Part shown: positions 1 through 6,672 of the stretch, piece by piece
Layout of the letters: each line of letters begins with the position of its first letter
Numbering within the stretch: the first letter of the stretch is position 1
From: a virus
Length of the DNA: 32,973 bases
IMG/VR virus record: IMGVR_UViG_3300044712_000967
Location: 1-32,973 of that record
Direction: 5' to 3' (one strand)
Made by a program: the position numbers and the translations under genes
Notes under the pieces: model-generated
Database searches by the model: none
What the model was told of the DNA's origin: nothing
The model's input: the letters and a program-made list of their open reading frames with translations, nothing else

Positions 1-2
1 AA

Positions 3-344
3 TCTATCGACAACCAGGACGTTATCGACGCCCTCTGTATCTCGGTTCGTGAGATGATGGCCAATATTCGCGAGTGGCAATATGGTTTGGATCTCTCGAA
101 GCAAATCTATCTCTCCATCTTGGTGACTGATCGGGAAGTAGTGGCTACCCTGATCGACGCCGGCCAGCGATGGCGAATGGATGGCTATTACACCAATGGC
201 AATGCAGAAATGGAACTGCAACGCCTGGCGGAAGAAGGAGCAGAACGCGGCAGGGGCCATCACATTATGGCATTGCTGACGGACTCGCTCGAATACCAGA
301 ATGGCGGCCGCGTCCGCATTCTTGCTTGGAGAATGCGCCCATGA
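3..344 (+). CDS. Hypothetical protein, 5' end outside window
   Basis: The frame is open to the left edge, with no stop and no good ribosome site before the first ATG at 54, so the gene most likely begins upstream and only its C-terminal ~113 residues are visible. The product is soluble-looking, with no membrane segment, Cys cluster or motif that I recognise. It contains an acidic/Arg stretch (EEGAERGRGHH) and ends in a basic tail. Its stop overlaps the start of the next gene as ATGA, so the two are probably translationally coupled. Function unknown. The reading frame itself is well supported by this coupling and by the uninterrupted frame; the N-terminus is not. Confidence 0.6.
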   Translation, partial: SIDNQDVIDALCISVREMMANIREWQYGLDLSKQIYLSILVTDREVVATLIDAGQRWRMDGYYTNGNAEMELQRLAEEGAERGRGHHIMALLTDSLEYQNGGRVRILAWRMRP

Positions 345-460
345 CGCATGACCGGCTGAAATGCCTGGTTATCGCCGCTACTATCACCACCTACACCCTC
401 GGATTTTCAGTGATTGCTTACATTCTGTATAGGAAGGGGCGATCTCATGAAAACCGATAA
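341..460 (+). CDS. Small single-pass membrane peptide (39 aa)
   Basis: The start ATG overlaps the preceding stop (ATGA). The 39-residue product has a short basic N-terminus, a hydrophobic stretch at about residues 8-30 (LVIAATITTYTLGFSVIAYI) and a basic tail (RKGRSHENR). It is a one-helix membrane peptide, probably with the basic tail in the cytoplasm. Its 3' end overlaps the start of the HNH-like gene at 447. Phages carry many such peptides, for example holin-like or host-takeover proteins, and nothing here says which this is. The overlaps on both sides are the main evidence that it is real. Confidence 0.5.
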   Translation: MTHDRLKCLVIAATITTYTLGFSVIAYILYRKGRSHENR

Positions 461-671
461 ATTCGGCATTTGCTTGCTCTGCGGTGTCGAAGAAAATCTA
501 ACCGTCCATCACACGCTATGGCCCCGCAAGAAGTGGATCAATCACCCTCTCCGAGAGGAGCTAAAGGTATTGATCTGCCGCGAATGCCACGATGCGATTC
601 ATGACTACTGGAAAATAAACAATGCCGACGAAACCCGATTCAACAAGGAAACCAAGCGCCTATCAGCCTGA
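447..671 (+). CDS. HNH endonuclease-like zinc protein
   Basis: I chose the ATG at 447 because AGGAAGGGG lies just upstream; an earlier in-frame ATG at 414 has no such site. The 74-residue product has the metal-binding pattern of small HNH proteins: C9-x2-C12, then H21-H22, then C44-x2-C47-H48 and H52. HNH proteins cut or nick DNA with a beta-beta-alpha-metal fold, and in HK97-type cos phages a small HNH protein encoded beside the terminase helps terminase cleave DNA. Here the terminases are about 10 kb downstream, beyond the sugar cassette. Alternatives are a homing-type nuclease or a structural zinc protein. The HNH-like fold is likely; catalytic activity is not shown. Confidence 0.7.
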   Translation: MKTDKFGICLLCGVEENLTVHHTLWPRKKWINHPLREELKVLICRECHDAIHDYWKINNADETRFNKETKRLSA

Positions 672-676
672 CAAGC

Positions 677-695
677 GGGCCGGCTAGACCGGCCC
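677..695 (+). terminator. GC-rich hairpin after HNH gene, possible terminator
   Basis: A perfect 7-bp inverted repeat (GGGCCGG, loop CTAGA, CCGGCCC) lies six bases after the HNH stop codon. There is no T-run after it, so if it terminates transcription it does so weakly or with a factor. It could instead protect the 3' end of the upstream transcript. Confidence 0.4.
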
Positions 696-708
696 CTCAC
701 TTCTGGGC

Positions 709-738
709 TTGCATTCATAAATTACAATAGGCTATGCT
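709..738 (+). promoter_or_regulatory. Candidate sigma70-type promoter for the sugar cassette
   Basis: TTGCAT (709-714) and TATGCT (733-738) are separated by 18 bases inside an AT-rich stretch in the longest intergenic gap of the window. A second -10-like word, TATAAG (742-747), lies just downstream. The position between a GC-rich hairpin and a structured leader fits a promoter for the unit starting at 856. The match is only moderate and the host sigma factor is unknown. Confidence 0.35.
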
Positions 739-764
739 CTATATAAGTTCTTTGCTTAATTAGG

Positions 765-821
765 CTGCCGAATTTTCAGACCTGGTTGGTTTCCCTCCTT
801 CCAACCTAGGCACTTCGGCGG
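765..821 (+). promoter_or_regulatory. Nested hairpin leader with anti-Shine-Dalgarno loop
   Basis: The outer stem pairs 765-772 (CTGCCGAA) with 814-821 (TTCGGCGG), one pair being a G-T wobble. The inner stem pairs 781-789 (CCTGGTTGG) with 801-810 (CCAACCTAGG) with a single bulged A. The 11-base inner loop (790-800) contains CCTCCT at 794-799, perfectly complementary to AGGAGG at 843-848, the ribosome site of the gene starting at 856. The sequence thus allows a loop-to-SD pseudoknot that would hide the ribosome site. A second weak hairpin (GAGG 845-848 with CCTC 852-855) would do the same. A regulatory role is inference; the complementarity is directly visible. Confidence 0.5.
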
Positions 822-855
822 CGTAATGAGGCAAAGAAAAAGAGGAGGCTACCTC

Positions 856-1797
856 ATGAAGATCGTTTATGTGGGCAACTTTACCCAACCGCATTGCACA
901 GAAGTACACCTAGCGGCCACGCTCGAAGATCTCGGCCACCAGGTTATGCGGATTCAAGAAGATCCGGCGAATGCTTTCAAATTGGTCAATGCCATAACGG
1001 CATGTGACCTTTTTCTGTTTACCCGGACATGGAATAACCTAGTCACGATGGAGCACCTAGCCCTCATGAAACGCCTGGGCGTGCCAAGCGCTAGCTATCA
1101 TCTCGATCTATACGTTGGCCTTAAGCGTGAAGACGGCCTTGATAATGACCCATTCTGGCGCACCGAATATGTGTTTTCTCCTGACGGCGACCCAAAGAGC
1201 GCCGAAGTCTTTAAGCGCAAAGGGATCAACCATTTTTATATGCGGCCTGGCGTCTACAAAAAAGAATGCTACTTAGCCAAACCCGGCTATGAGCCACAAG
1301 GCAATGATGTGATCTTTGTGGGCGGCGGCATGGAGTATGGACACCCTGAATGGCCCTACCGGCAAGAGCTGGTAAAATGGCTGGCCGCTACCTATGGACA
1401 CCGCTACAGCAAATATGGCTGGCCACAAGCGACCGTTCGCAATGCCGAACTCAACAATCTTTATGCCAACTCTAAAATAGCGATTGGCGATAGCGTCTGT
1501 ATCGGCTTCAATCATGAAAACTATTGGAGTGACCGCATTTTTGAAACGACCGGGCGCGGCGGCTTTATGATCCACCCATATATCAAAGGCTTGGAAGAGT
1601 GCTTTGTTTCCGGTCAAGAAGTCGTGTTTTACGAATACGGCGATTTCAAAATGCTCAAGGATTTGATTGATTACCACCTGCGACACGACGAGCAGCGCGA
1701 AAAGATCCGGCTGGCCGGCCATGAGCGCACGCTGCGCGATCATACCTATAACAATCGCCTGGCGCAGATGATCGAAACGATCCAGGCGGCCAAATGA
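856..1797 (+). CDS. CgeB-like glycosyltransferase (GT-B type)
   Basis: The start at 856 is set by AGAGGAGG seven bases upstream; an in-frame ATG at 826 has no ribosome site. The 313-residue product resembles the CgeB / glycosyl-transferase-group-1 C-terminal family (PF13524). The N-terminal half begins with a Rossmann strand (MKIVYVGNF), and the C-terminal half carries the family signature around DRIFETTGRGGFMIHPYIKG followed by a GDFKMLKDLIDYHL segment where these proteins bind the sugar nucleotide. It should transfer a sugar from an NDP donor to an unknown acceptor in the cytoplasm. It is first in the cassette, directly behind the structured leader, and its stop overlaps the next start (ATGA). 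Donor and acceptor cannot be read from sequence. Confidence 0.8.
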   Translation: MKIVYVGNFTQPHCTEVHLAATLEDLGHQVMRIQEDPANAFKLVNAITACDLFLFTRTWNNLVTMEHLALMKRLGVPSASYHLDLYVGLKREDGLDNDPFWRTEYVFSPDGDPKSAEVFKRKGINHFYMRPGVYKKECYLAKPGYEPQGNDVIFVGGGMEYGHPEWPYRQELVKWLAATYGHRYSKYGWPQATVRNAELNNLYANSKIAIGDSVCIGFNHENYWSDRIFETTGRGGFMIHPYIKGLEECFVSGQEVVFYEYGDFKMLKDLIDYHLRHDEQREKIRLAGHERTLRDHTYNNRLAQMIETIQAAK

Positions 1798-2255
1798 GGC
1801 TGAATCTAGGCGCTGGCTCTGAACCAACCGAGGGTTGGGTAAACCTTGACTGGATTGCCGGGCCGGGCATTGACGTGGTGCATAACCTACTCGAATTCCC
1901 TTGGCCATTTGATGACGGGGCGGTTTCGGAAATCAAAGCGATTGATGTGCTGGAGCATATGCCCAACTTTACGCCGGATAACCGCGCCATGGCGATTGCT
2001 TTCGTTGAAGAGTGCTGGCGGATCTTACAGCCGGGCGGTACCCTATTCATGAGCGTGCCGCACTGGCAATCAAAAAATATGTGGATCGACCCGACCCATG
2101 TGCGTGGGTTTGATGAGCATTCAATGGATTATTTCGACCCTTCCACGGATTTTGGCAAATGGTATGGGTACTATAGCGCCCGTAAATTCCAGGTAAAATC
2201 AATCAGAACCCCCAATGATAATGTCGAATTTTCAATGACTAAGGTGGCAGCATGA
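1794..2255 (+). CDS. Class I SAM-dependent methyltransferase
   Basis: This 153-residue product has a compact Methyltransf_11-like layout. The SAM-binding motif I is LNLGAGSEP (residues 3-11), an acidic residue ends the second strand (NLDW, 17-20), DVLEH is at 51-55 and the post-motif LQPGG turn is at 78-82. Proteins of this kind sit in many polysaccharide loci and methylate sugars or other small acceptors. Motif I begins at residue 3, so there is no N-terminal extension, and the enzyme is short for the family. It is coupled to both neighbours by ATGA overlaps. The substrate is unknown; a sugar or glycan is inferred from context. Confidence 0.8.
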   Translation: MRLNLGAGSEPTEGWVNLDWIAGPGIDVVHNLLEFPWPFDDGAVSEIKAIDVLEHMPNFTPDNRAMAIAFVEECWRILQPGGTLFMSVPHWQSKNMWIDPTHVRGFDEHSMDYFDPSTDFGKWYGYYSARKFQVKSIRTPNDNVEFSMTKVAA

Positions 2256-2974
2256 TTATTACCGGTGGCGCTGGCTTTATTGGGACACACTTACAGAAGG
2301 TGACTGGCGGGACGGTGATTGATCTAAAAACCGGCAGCGATCTTTTTGACCTTAATGATTTAGATGACGACCGGGTTGTTGTGCATCTTGCAGCGGTTTC
2401 TTCCATTCCTGACTCGGTTAGAGATCCTAAAAAGACATGGCAAACAAATATTGTTGGATTGCAACATATGATAGACCTCTGTAAAGAGGCAGATGCAAAA
2501 CTCATTTTTGCTAGCTCAAGTGCTTGTGCGAATGCCTTGTCACCCTATGCTTTTAGCAAGCTATGGGGCGAGACTATGATTGAGAGAAGTGGTATACGTT
2601 ACCAAATTCTCCGCTTTGGAAATGTCTACGGCGAAGGAGACACCAAAAGCGCAATCTATCATTTTAAAGGCGATGAAATCATTAAAATTTATGGTGATGG
2701 ATCTATTAAACGTAGTTTTATCCATGTCAGTGATGTAGTGGCTGCCATTATTGCTGCGGTTAGTGATGATAGTGGGAACCAGAAAGACACCCATCTTATT
2801 GGTCACGAAAACAAAACAATTTTAGAGGTTGCCAAGCTGTTCAATAAGCCAATCAGGTTTGAATCTGGCCGGGAATGGGACGCACCAGATTTGGCAATGT
2901 CCTGGCAGGTACCTAACTGGTGGAAATTAATGCCACAGGTAAAAATTGAAGATTATGCGAATGGGGTAATCTAA
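2252..2974 (+). CDS. NAD-dependent sugar epimerase/dehydratase (extended SDR), short
   Basis: The N-terminus carries the Rossmann dinucleotide motif TGGAGFIG (residues 4-11), then HLAAVSS (45-51), SSS at 88-90 and the catalytic Y99-x3-K103 in SPYAFSKLWGE. These are the hallmarks of extended short-chain dehydrogenases that epimerise or dehydrate NDP-sugars. At 240 residues it is shorter than the usual 300-330, with a reduced C-terminal substrate domain, so the exact reaction cannot be assigned. The gene is visibly more AT-rich than its neighbours, especially from 2390 to 2880, and uses codons such as ATT, AAA and TTA more freely, which suggests separate acquisition. It overlaps the preceding gene by ATGA. 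Confidence 0.85.
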   Translation: MIITGGAGFIGTHLQKVTGGTVIDLKTGSDLFDLNDLDDDRVVVHLAAVSSIPDSVRDPKKTWQTNIVGLQHMIDLCKEADAKLIFASSSACANALSPYAFSKLWGETMIERSGIRYQILRFGNVYGEGDTKSAIYHFKGDEIIKIYGDGSIKRSFIHVSDVVAAIIAAVSDDSGNQKDTHLIGHENKTILEVAKLFNKPIRFESGREWDAPDLAMSWQVPNWWKLMPQVKIEDYANGVI

Positions 2975-2975
2975 T

Positions 2976-3575
2976 ATGAGTAACATGAACGACATGACAG
3001 AAGTGCCTTATTGGGCTGATAGAATGCCCCAGAATGAGCCGAACGCTGAAGGGGTAGCAGAACACCTTGGCGGCCATTACGGTTACACCAACATGGACAC
3101 GCCGACCTTCGATTATCTAGTTAAACGCTTTGGTATTCAAAGCATGGTAGATATTGGCTGCGGCCCCGGCGGCATGGTGGACTACGCCAAATCGCGAGGT
3201 CTCGCCGCAATCGGCATTGATGGCGATTTGAATATGATGCGTGACGGTATTATTATTCACGATTTCACGACCGGGCCGTTTGAGATTAAAGCTGACTTGA
3301 TCTGGTGCGTCGAATTCGTGGAGCACGTTGAAGCCAAGTACGTCAAGAATATCCTTGATAGCTTCAAGGGCGGTAAATACCTCTTGCTTACCCATGCGAT
3401 CCCCGGCCAGGGTGGCAAGCACCACGTCAATCTGCAAGAGTCGAGCTATTGGATGCGCAAGCTAACGCACGACTGGATGCTTGACCATGACGCGACTGAT
3501 TACATTCGAGCTAATACCAAGATCATTCCCTATATTTCACGCACCGCAATGGTGTGGCAAAGAAAGGCAGCCTAA
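2976..3575 (+). CDS. Class I SAM-dependent methyltransferase
   Basis: The 199-residue product has a clear SAM-binding motif I, VDIGCGPGG (residues 58-66), an acidic loop after strand 2 (IDGD, 81-84) and a downstream WCVEFVEHV segment typical of the motif region in Methyltransf_11/23 proteins. A 55-residue N-terminal extension precedes the fold. It is unlike the methyltransferase encoded at 1794, so the cassette holds different methylating activities rather than a duplication. It starts two bases after the preceding stop, and its stop overlaps the next ATG as TAATG. The substrate is probably a sugar or glycan given the neighbours, but this is inference. Confidence 0.8.
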   Translation: MSNMNDMTEVPYWADRMPQNEPNAEGVAEHLGGHYGYTNMDTPTFDYLVKRFGIQSMVDIGCGPGGMVDYAKSRGLAAIGIDGDLNMMRDGIIIHDFTTGPFEIKADLIWCVEFVEHVEAKYVKNILDSFKGGKYLLLTHAIPGQGGKHHVNLQESSYWMRKLTHDWMLDHDATDYIRANTKIIPYISRTAMVWQRKAA

Positions 3576-4303
3576 TGAAATCTGAAGAGATCGGTTATAT
3601 CCAAGAGGATAACGGCCAGTGGCGGTTTAAGCTGCGCGTGCCGGATTTCCTGGCCCGCTGGGATGTGTACGCTGTTTGGGAAAAGGAACGCACCCTAAAC
3701 ATGGAAAAGAACCTCAAGCCCGGCATGGTGCTATTCGACATTGGCGCTGAAAAGGGTTGGCAATCGGCGGTGTATGCCCAATTTGTCGGTGGTGAAAATA
3801 TGGTGCTCATCGAGCCGACCGCTGAATACTGGCCAAACCTTAAATTCATTTGGGAAGAAAACAAGCTTGGAATGCCAAAGATGTGTTTTGCAGGTTTGAT
3901 TAGTCCGAAATCGCTTGGTGCTCAGCCGGTGCTCAATAAATGGCCGGCGGAATCAGACGGCCCACTGTTTGACGGTCTCAAATATGTCTACTTGCACGAC
4001 AATCCCGGAAACCAGCAAGCCAGCATTGACGATCTGGCGCTACTCGCAAAACCCGACGCGCTCACAATGGACTGCGAAGGCGTTGAAATCCGCATCCTTG
4101 AAGGTGCCATTGAGACGCTGCGCAATCACCGGCCGCTGGTGTGGGCGTCGCTCCACCCGGATATGGCCCTGGCGAACTACGGTAGCAATATTTCTGAAGT
4201 CCACAACCTGATGGCTTCAGTTGGCTATACAGGCAAGCTCCTTGGCACTGACCATGAAGAGCATTGGTTTTTCTGGCCCGAAGAGCGACAGGTAGAACTA
4301 TGA
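3575..4303 (+). CDS. FkbM-family methyltransferase
   Basis: The start at 3575 overlaps the preceding stop (TAATG) with AAAGG upstream; an earlier in-frame ATG at 3554 lies inside the previous gene and lacks a ribosome site. The 242-residue product shows the FkbM (Methyltransf_21) pattern: SAM-binding DIGAEKGWQS (residues 55-64), the acidic strand end LIEP (78-81), the family motif D166-C-E-G-V-E followed by ILEGA, and a late RPLVWASLHPD segment. FkbM-type enzymes O-methylate hydroxyl groups, often on sugars of glycolipids, exopolysaccharides or antibiotics. In this setting the likely job is capping or decorating a sugar made by the neighbouring enzymes. Family assignment is firm; the target is not known. 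Confidence 0.85.
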   Translation: MKSEEIGYIQEDNGQWRFKLRVPDFLARWDVYAVWEKERTLNMEKNLKPGMVLFDIGAEKGWQSAVYAQFVGGENMVLIEPTAEYWPNLKFIWEENKLGMPKMCFAGLISPKSLGAQPVLNKWPAESDGPLFDGLKYVYLHDNPGNQQASIDDLALLAKPDALTMDCEGVEIRILEGAIETLRNHRPLVWASLHPDMALANYGSNISEVHNLMASVGYTGKLLGTDHEEHWFFWPEERQVEL

Positions 4304-5031
4304 TTAAATGGGTTGGGGTAATGCCCTGGATGTTTCGACCCTTTTATGAGGCGTGCGCGGCGACCATGCACCCGGATTTCAAAAAGAATGTCCTATTCGT
4401 AGATAACAGCGAAACCAATCTAGGTATTATGAAATCGCACAATATGGGCATTGAGAAGATGCAGCAAGAGGGTGCCGACTGGCTGATTATCTTGAGCGCC
4501 GCCATTCGTTTCGGCGAGCCTGGCGGTTTGGATTTTATCCAAGCTATCGAGGATCATGGCCCGGCGCATGTGTTGCATGGCTTTGGCCCTAAGCCTGACG
4601 ATCTTGGCCGCAAAGTCCCTTATGGTTGGCATTTGGTGGCTTTCCATCGAACGACACTTGAGGCAATCGGTGGCTGGGATGAAAACTTTACCCCCTATTC
4701 GCTTGATGACGTTGATATGGGTATCCGCATCCGTACTCACTTCAAAGATCAGACCGCCTGGGAAAGTGTCCCCTGTGACGTGTCAGATACTATTTCAGCC
4801 CATAGTATCAAGCTGGGCGGCATGAAAGGCACCTACCCGCCACGCGGCAACTACTTCAAACGTAAATGGGGCCGGGAGGGCGGTGAATGGGATAAGGCGA
4901 GTTTTGCCACACCGTTTAATGATCCGGCGCTACCGCTTAATTACTGGCCGTTACCTACTGATCCGCTCTCGATTTGGGAAAACGAATACAAGACCGGTGA
5001 ATTCGGCAAGTTTGATGATGTGAATTTATGA
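4300..5031 (+). CDS. GT-A (GT2-like) glycosyltransferase
   Basis: I placed the start at 4300, where ATG overlaps the preceding stop (ATGA); an upstream in-frame ATG at 4264 lies within the previous gene. The 243-residue product has a reduced GT-A layout. The middle, around DWLIILSAAIRF (residues 60-71), sits where the donor/metal site of GT2 enzymes falls, although a classic DxD is not obvious there. The C-terminal half carries the GT2/galactosyltransferase signature GGWDENF (124-130) followed by DDVDMGIRI (136-144), which includes the catalytic-base region. It should add a sugar from an NDP donor. It is coupled to the next gene by ATGA. Confidence 0.75.
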   Translation: MIKWVGVMPWMFRPFYEACAATMHPDFKKNVLFVDNSETNLGIMKSHNMGIEKMQQEGADWLIILSAAIRFGEPGGLDFIQAIEDHGPAHVLHGFGPKPDDLGRKVPYGWHLVAFHRTTLEAIGGWDENFTPYSLDDVDMGIRIRTHFKDQTAWESVPCDVSDTISAHSIKLGGMKGTYPPRGNYFKRKWGREGGEWDKASFATPFNDPALPLNYWPLPTDPLSIWENEYKTGEFGKFDDVNL

Positions 5032-5738
5032 GCGAGATCAATGCTTTTTGGGGATTAGATAAAAACGTCGGCGACACGCTAACGCCGGTGATTCTTGAAG
5101 GTCTGACCCCGCACAAACCCGTTTATGTTTCCGAACACATTGAAGGCAAGCTAGTGATGTGCGGCAGCTTCTTGGAATATGTCCGCCCCATGGATACGAT
5201 TTTAGGGACAGGTTACAACAAGCCAGAAAAAACCTTTATTGCTAAAGGGTGGGAGAATTTTCTGGCGGTACGCGGGCCGTTGACGCGGGCCATGATCCAG
5301 GGCGCATATGTGCCGGAAATCTACGGCGACCCTGCTTTACTGTTGCCATTGATTTACCAGCCAAAAGTTGAGAAACGCCGCAAGCTCGCAATTATTCCCC
5401 ACTGTATCGAGAAGGCGAACGTCACCGGCGACATTGATATTGAAGCCGATTGGCGGACGGTAGTTGATGAGATCGTGGCGAGCGATATGGTTTTATCCTC
5501 AACCCTCCATGGCATTATCTTGGCAGAAGCCTACGGCGTGCCGGCACAATGGGCGACCTTTGGCGGGAATATCGCCGGCGGTCATTTCAAATACCAAGAC
5601 TACTTTTTAGGCACTGGCCGGCAGCCACAACGACCGTTTACCATGTTAGAACCGATTGAAGACCTGGCGGGCATTCAGAATGGCTTACTTGAGCAATTGA
5701 AAAGATTGAAGCCTACAACTAAGGAGGAAGATGAATAG
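5028..5738 (+). CDS. Polysaccharide pyruvyl transferase family protein
   Basis: The 236-residue product matches the polysaccharide pyruvyl transferase family (PF04230; CsaB/WcaK-like). Visible signatures are VGDTLTP near the N-terminus (14-20), VRGPLT (81-86), GDPALLLP (100-107), AIIPH (121-125), SSTLHGIILAEAYGVP (157-172) and a late KYQDYFLGTG (188-197). These GT-B-fold enzymes move pyruvate from phosphoenolpyruvate onto a sugar as a negatively charged ketal; some relatives transfer sugars instead. It is shorter than the usual 300-400 residues, mostly through a reduced N-terminal domain. It is an unusual enzyme for a phage. Its 3' end overlaps the next gene by eight bases. Confidence 0.85.
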   Translation: MSEINAFWGLDKNVGDTLTPVILEGLTPHKPVYVSEHIEGKLVMCGSFLEYVRPMDTILGTGYNKPEKTFIAKGWENFLAVRGPLTRAMIQGAYVPEIYGDPALLLPLIYQPKVEKRRKLAIIPHCIEKANVTGDIDIEADWRTVVDEIVASDMVLSSTLHGIILAEAYGVPAQWATFGGNIAGGHFKYQDYFLGTGRQPQRPFTMLEPIEDLAGIQNGLLEQLKRLKPTTKEEDE

Positions 5739-6672
5739 CCAGATTCGTTGTTTGATTACAGGCGCCAGCGGCTTTGCCGGCTCCGGCGTCCTCAAATACT
5801 TTTTAGCGCATACAGACTGGGAATTTGTCGTTATTGCCTCATGGCGGCACCATGGCAACCCCATGAATGTACCGCGTGATCCGCGCGTGACGGTTATTAC
5901 TCACGACTTGCGTGGCCCAATCCCTGAGATCGGCGAGTTTGACTATATCATTCATATGGCGAGCGAATCCCACGTTGATGACTCCATTGCTCAATCGGTC
6001 GAAATCTTCGCCAACAATGTCTTGATTACCCTCGAAGTGCTGGACTATGCCCGCCGCCATAAGCCCAAGAATGTCATTTTGTTTAGCACTGATGAGGTCT
6101 ACGGCGCGGCGCATCACAAGGAATGGGATATTCTGCTACCGAGTAACCCCTATTCTGGCTCGAAAGCGTCGCAAGAGATGGCCTTTATTGCCTGGTGGAA
6201 AACCTTTGGTATCCCGGTAGTTATCACCAATAGCAATAATATCGTTGGCCCAAACCAGGACGTGCGGAAGGTTCTACCGAAATTCATCAACCTGATTAAA
6301 AACAACCAAGAAGTCGTGATTCATACCTCGAACGGCAACCCCGGCAGCCGCTACTATAACCCGGTGAACAATATTGCCAATGCCTTACTGTTCATCATCG
6401 AGCTGGGCAATCCCACAAAATACCCGGATTCTGATAGACCCGACCGCTATGCGTTGCCCGGTGGTATGGAACTGGATAATCTGGCCCTGGCGCAAACTCT
6501 CGCCAAGCTCATGGATAAAGAATTGATTTATCGCCTGGCGGATGCGGAAACGATCCGGCCCGGCTATGACCAGTTTTACCCGGAAGTTAAAGGCCGGCTG
6601 ACGGAATTGGGTTGGGTGCCGCCGTACAGCCTCGAAGATGAGTTAAAAGAACTGGTGGCCCACTATGCTTAA
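5731..6672 (+). CDS. dTDP-glucose 4,6-dehydratase-like extended SDR
   Basis: A strong AAGGAGG lies just before ATG 5731, inside the end of the previous gene. The 313-residue, full-length product shows the RmlB-type order: TGASGFAG (residues 10-17), HMASESHVDDSI (75-86), the catalytic T120-D121-E122 in STDEVYG, Y141-x3-K145 in NPYSGSKASQE, and a late NNIVGPNQDVRKVLPKFI segment. RmlB-like enzymes convert an NDP-glucose to the 4-keto-6-deoxy sugar, the entry step to rhamnose and many other deoxysugars. The matched ESHVD, TDE and YxxxK elements make a dehydratase more likely than a simple epimerase. No nucleotidyltransferase is seen in the window, so the activated sugar would come from the host. 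The 3' end overlaps the next gene by eight bases. Confidence 0.85.
   Translation: MNSQIRCLITGASGFAGSGVLKYFLAHTDWEFVVIASWRHHGNPMNVPRDPRVTVITHDLRGPIPEIGEFDYIIHMASESHVDDSIAQSVEIFANNVLITLEVLDYARRHKPKNVILFSTDEVYGAAHHKEWDILLPSNPYSGSKASQEMAFIAWWKTFGIPVVITNSNNIVGPNQDVRKVLPKFINLIKNNQEVVIHTSNGNPGSRYYNPVNNIANALLFIIELGNPTKYPDSDRPDRYALPGGMELDNLALAQTLAKLMDKELIYRLADAETIRPGYDQFYPEVKGRLTELGWVPPYSLEDELKELVAHYA

Noticed and set aside
765-821. Structured leader as a tRNA gene
   Set aside because: There is no T-arm GTTCRA element, acceptor stem or anticodon arm of the right size; the nested stems do not form a cloverleaf.
826-855. Alternative start at 826 for the first glycosyltransferase
   Set aside because: No ribosome site precedes it, it adds a non-conserved basic leader, and AGAGGAGG is correctly placed for ATG 856.
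1273-1908. 211-residue minus-strand frame opposite the CgeB-like gene
   Set aside because: It spans the junction of two well-supported + strand genes and shows no family motif.
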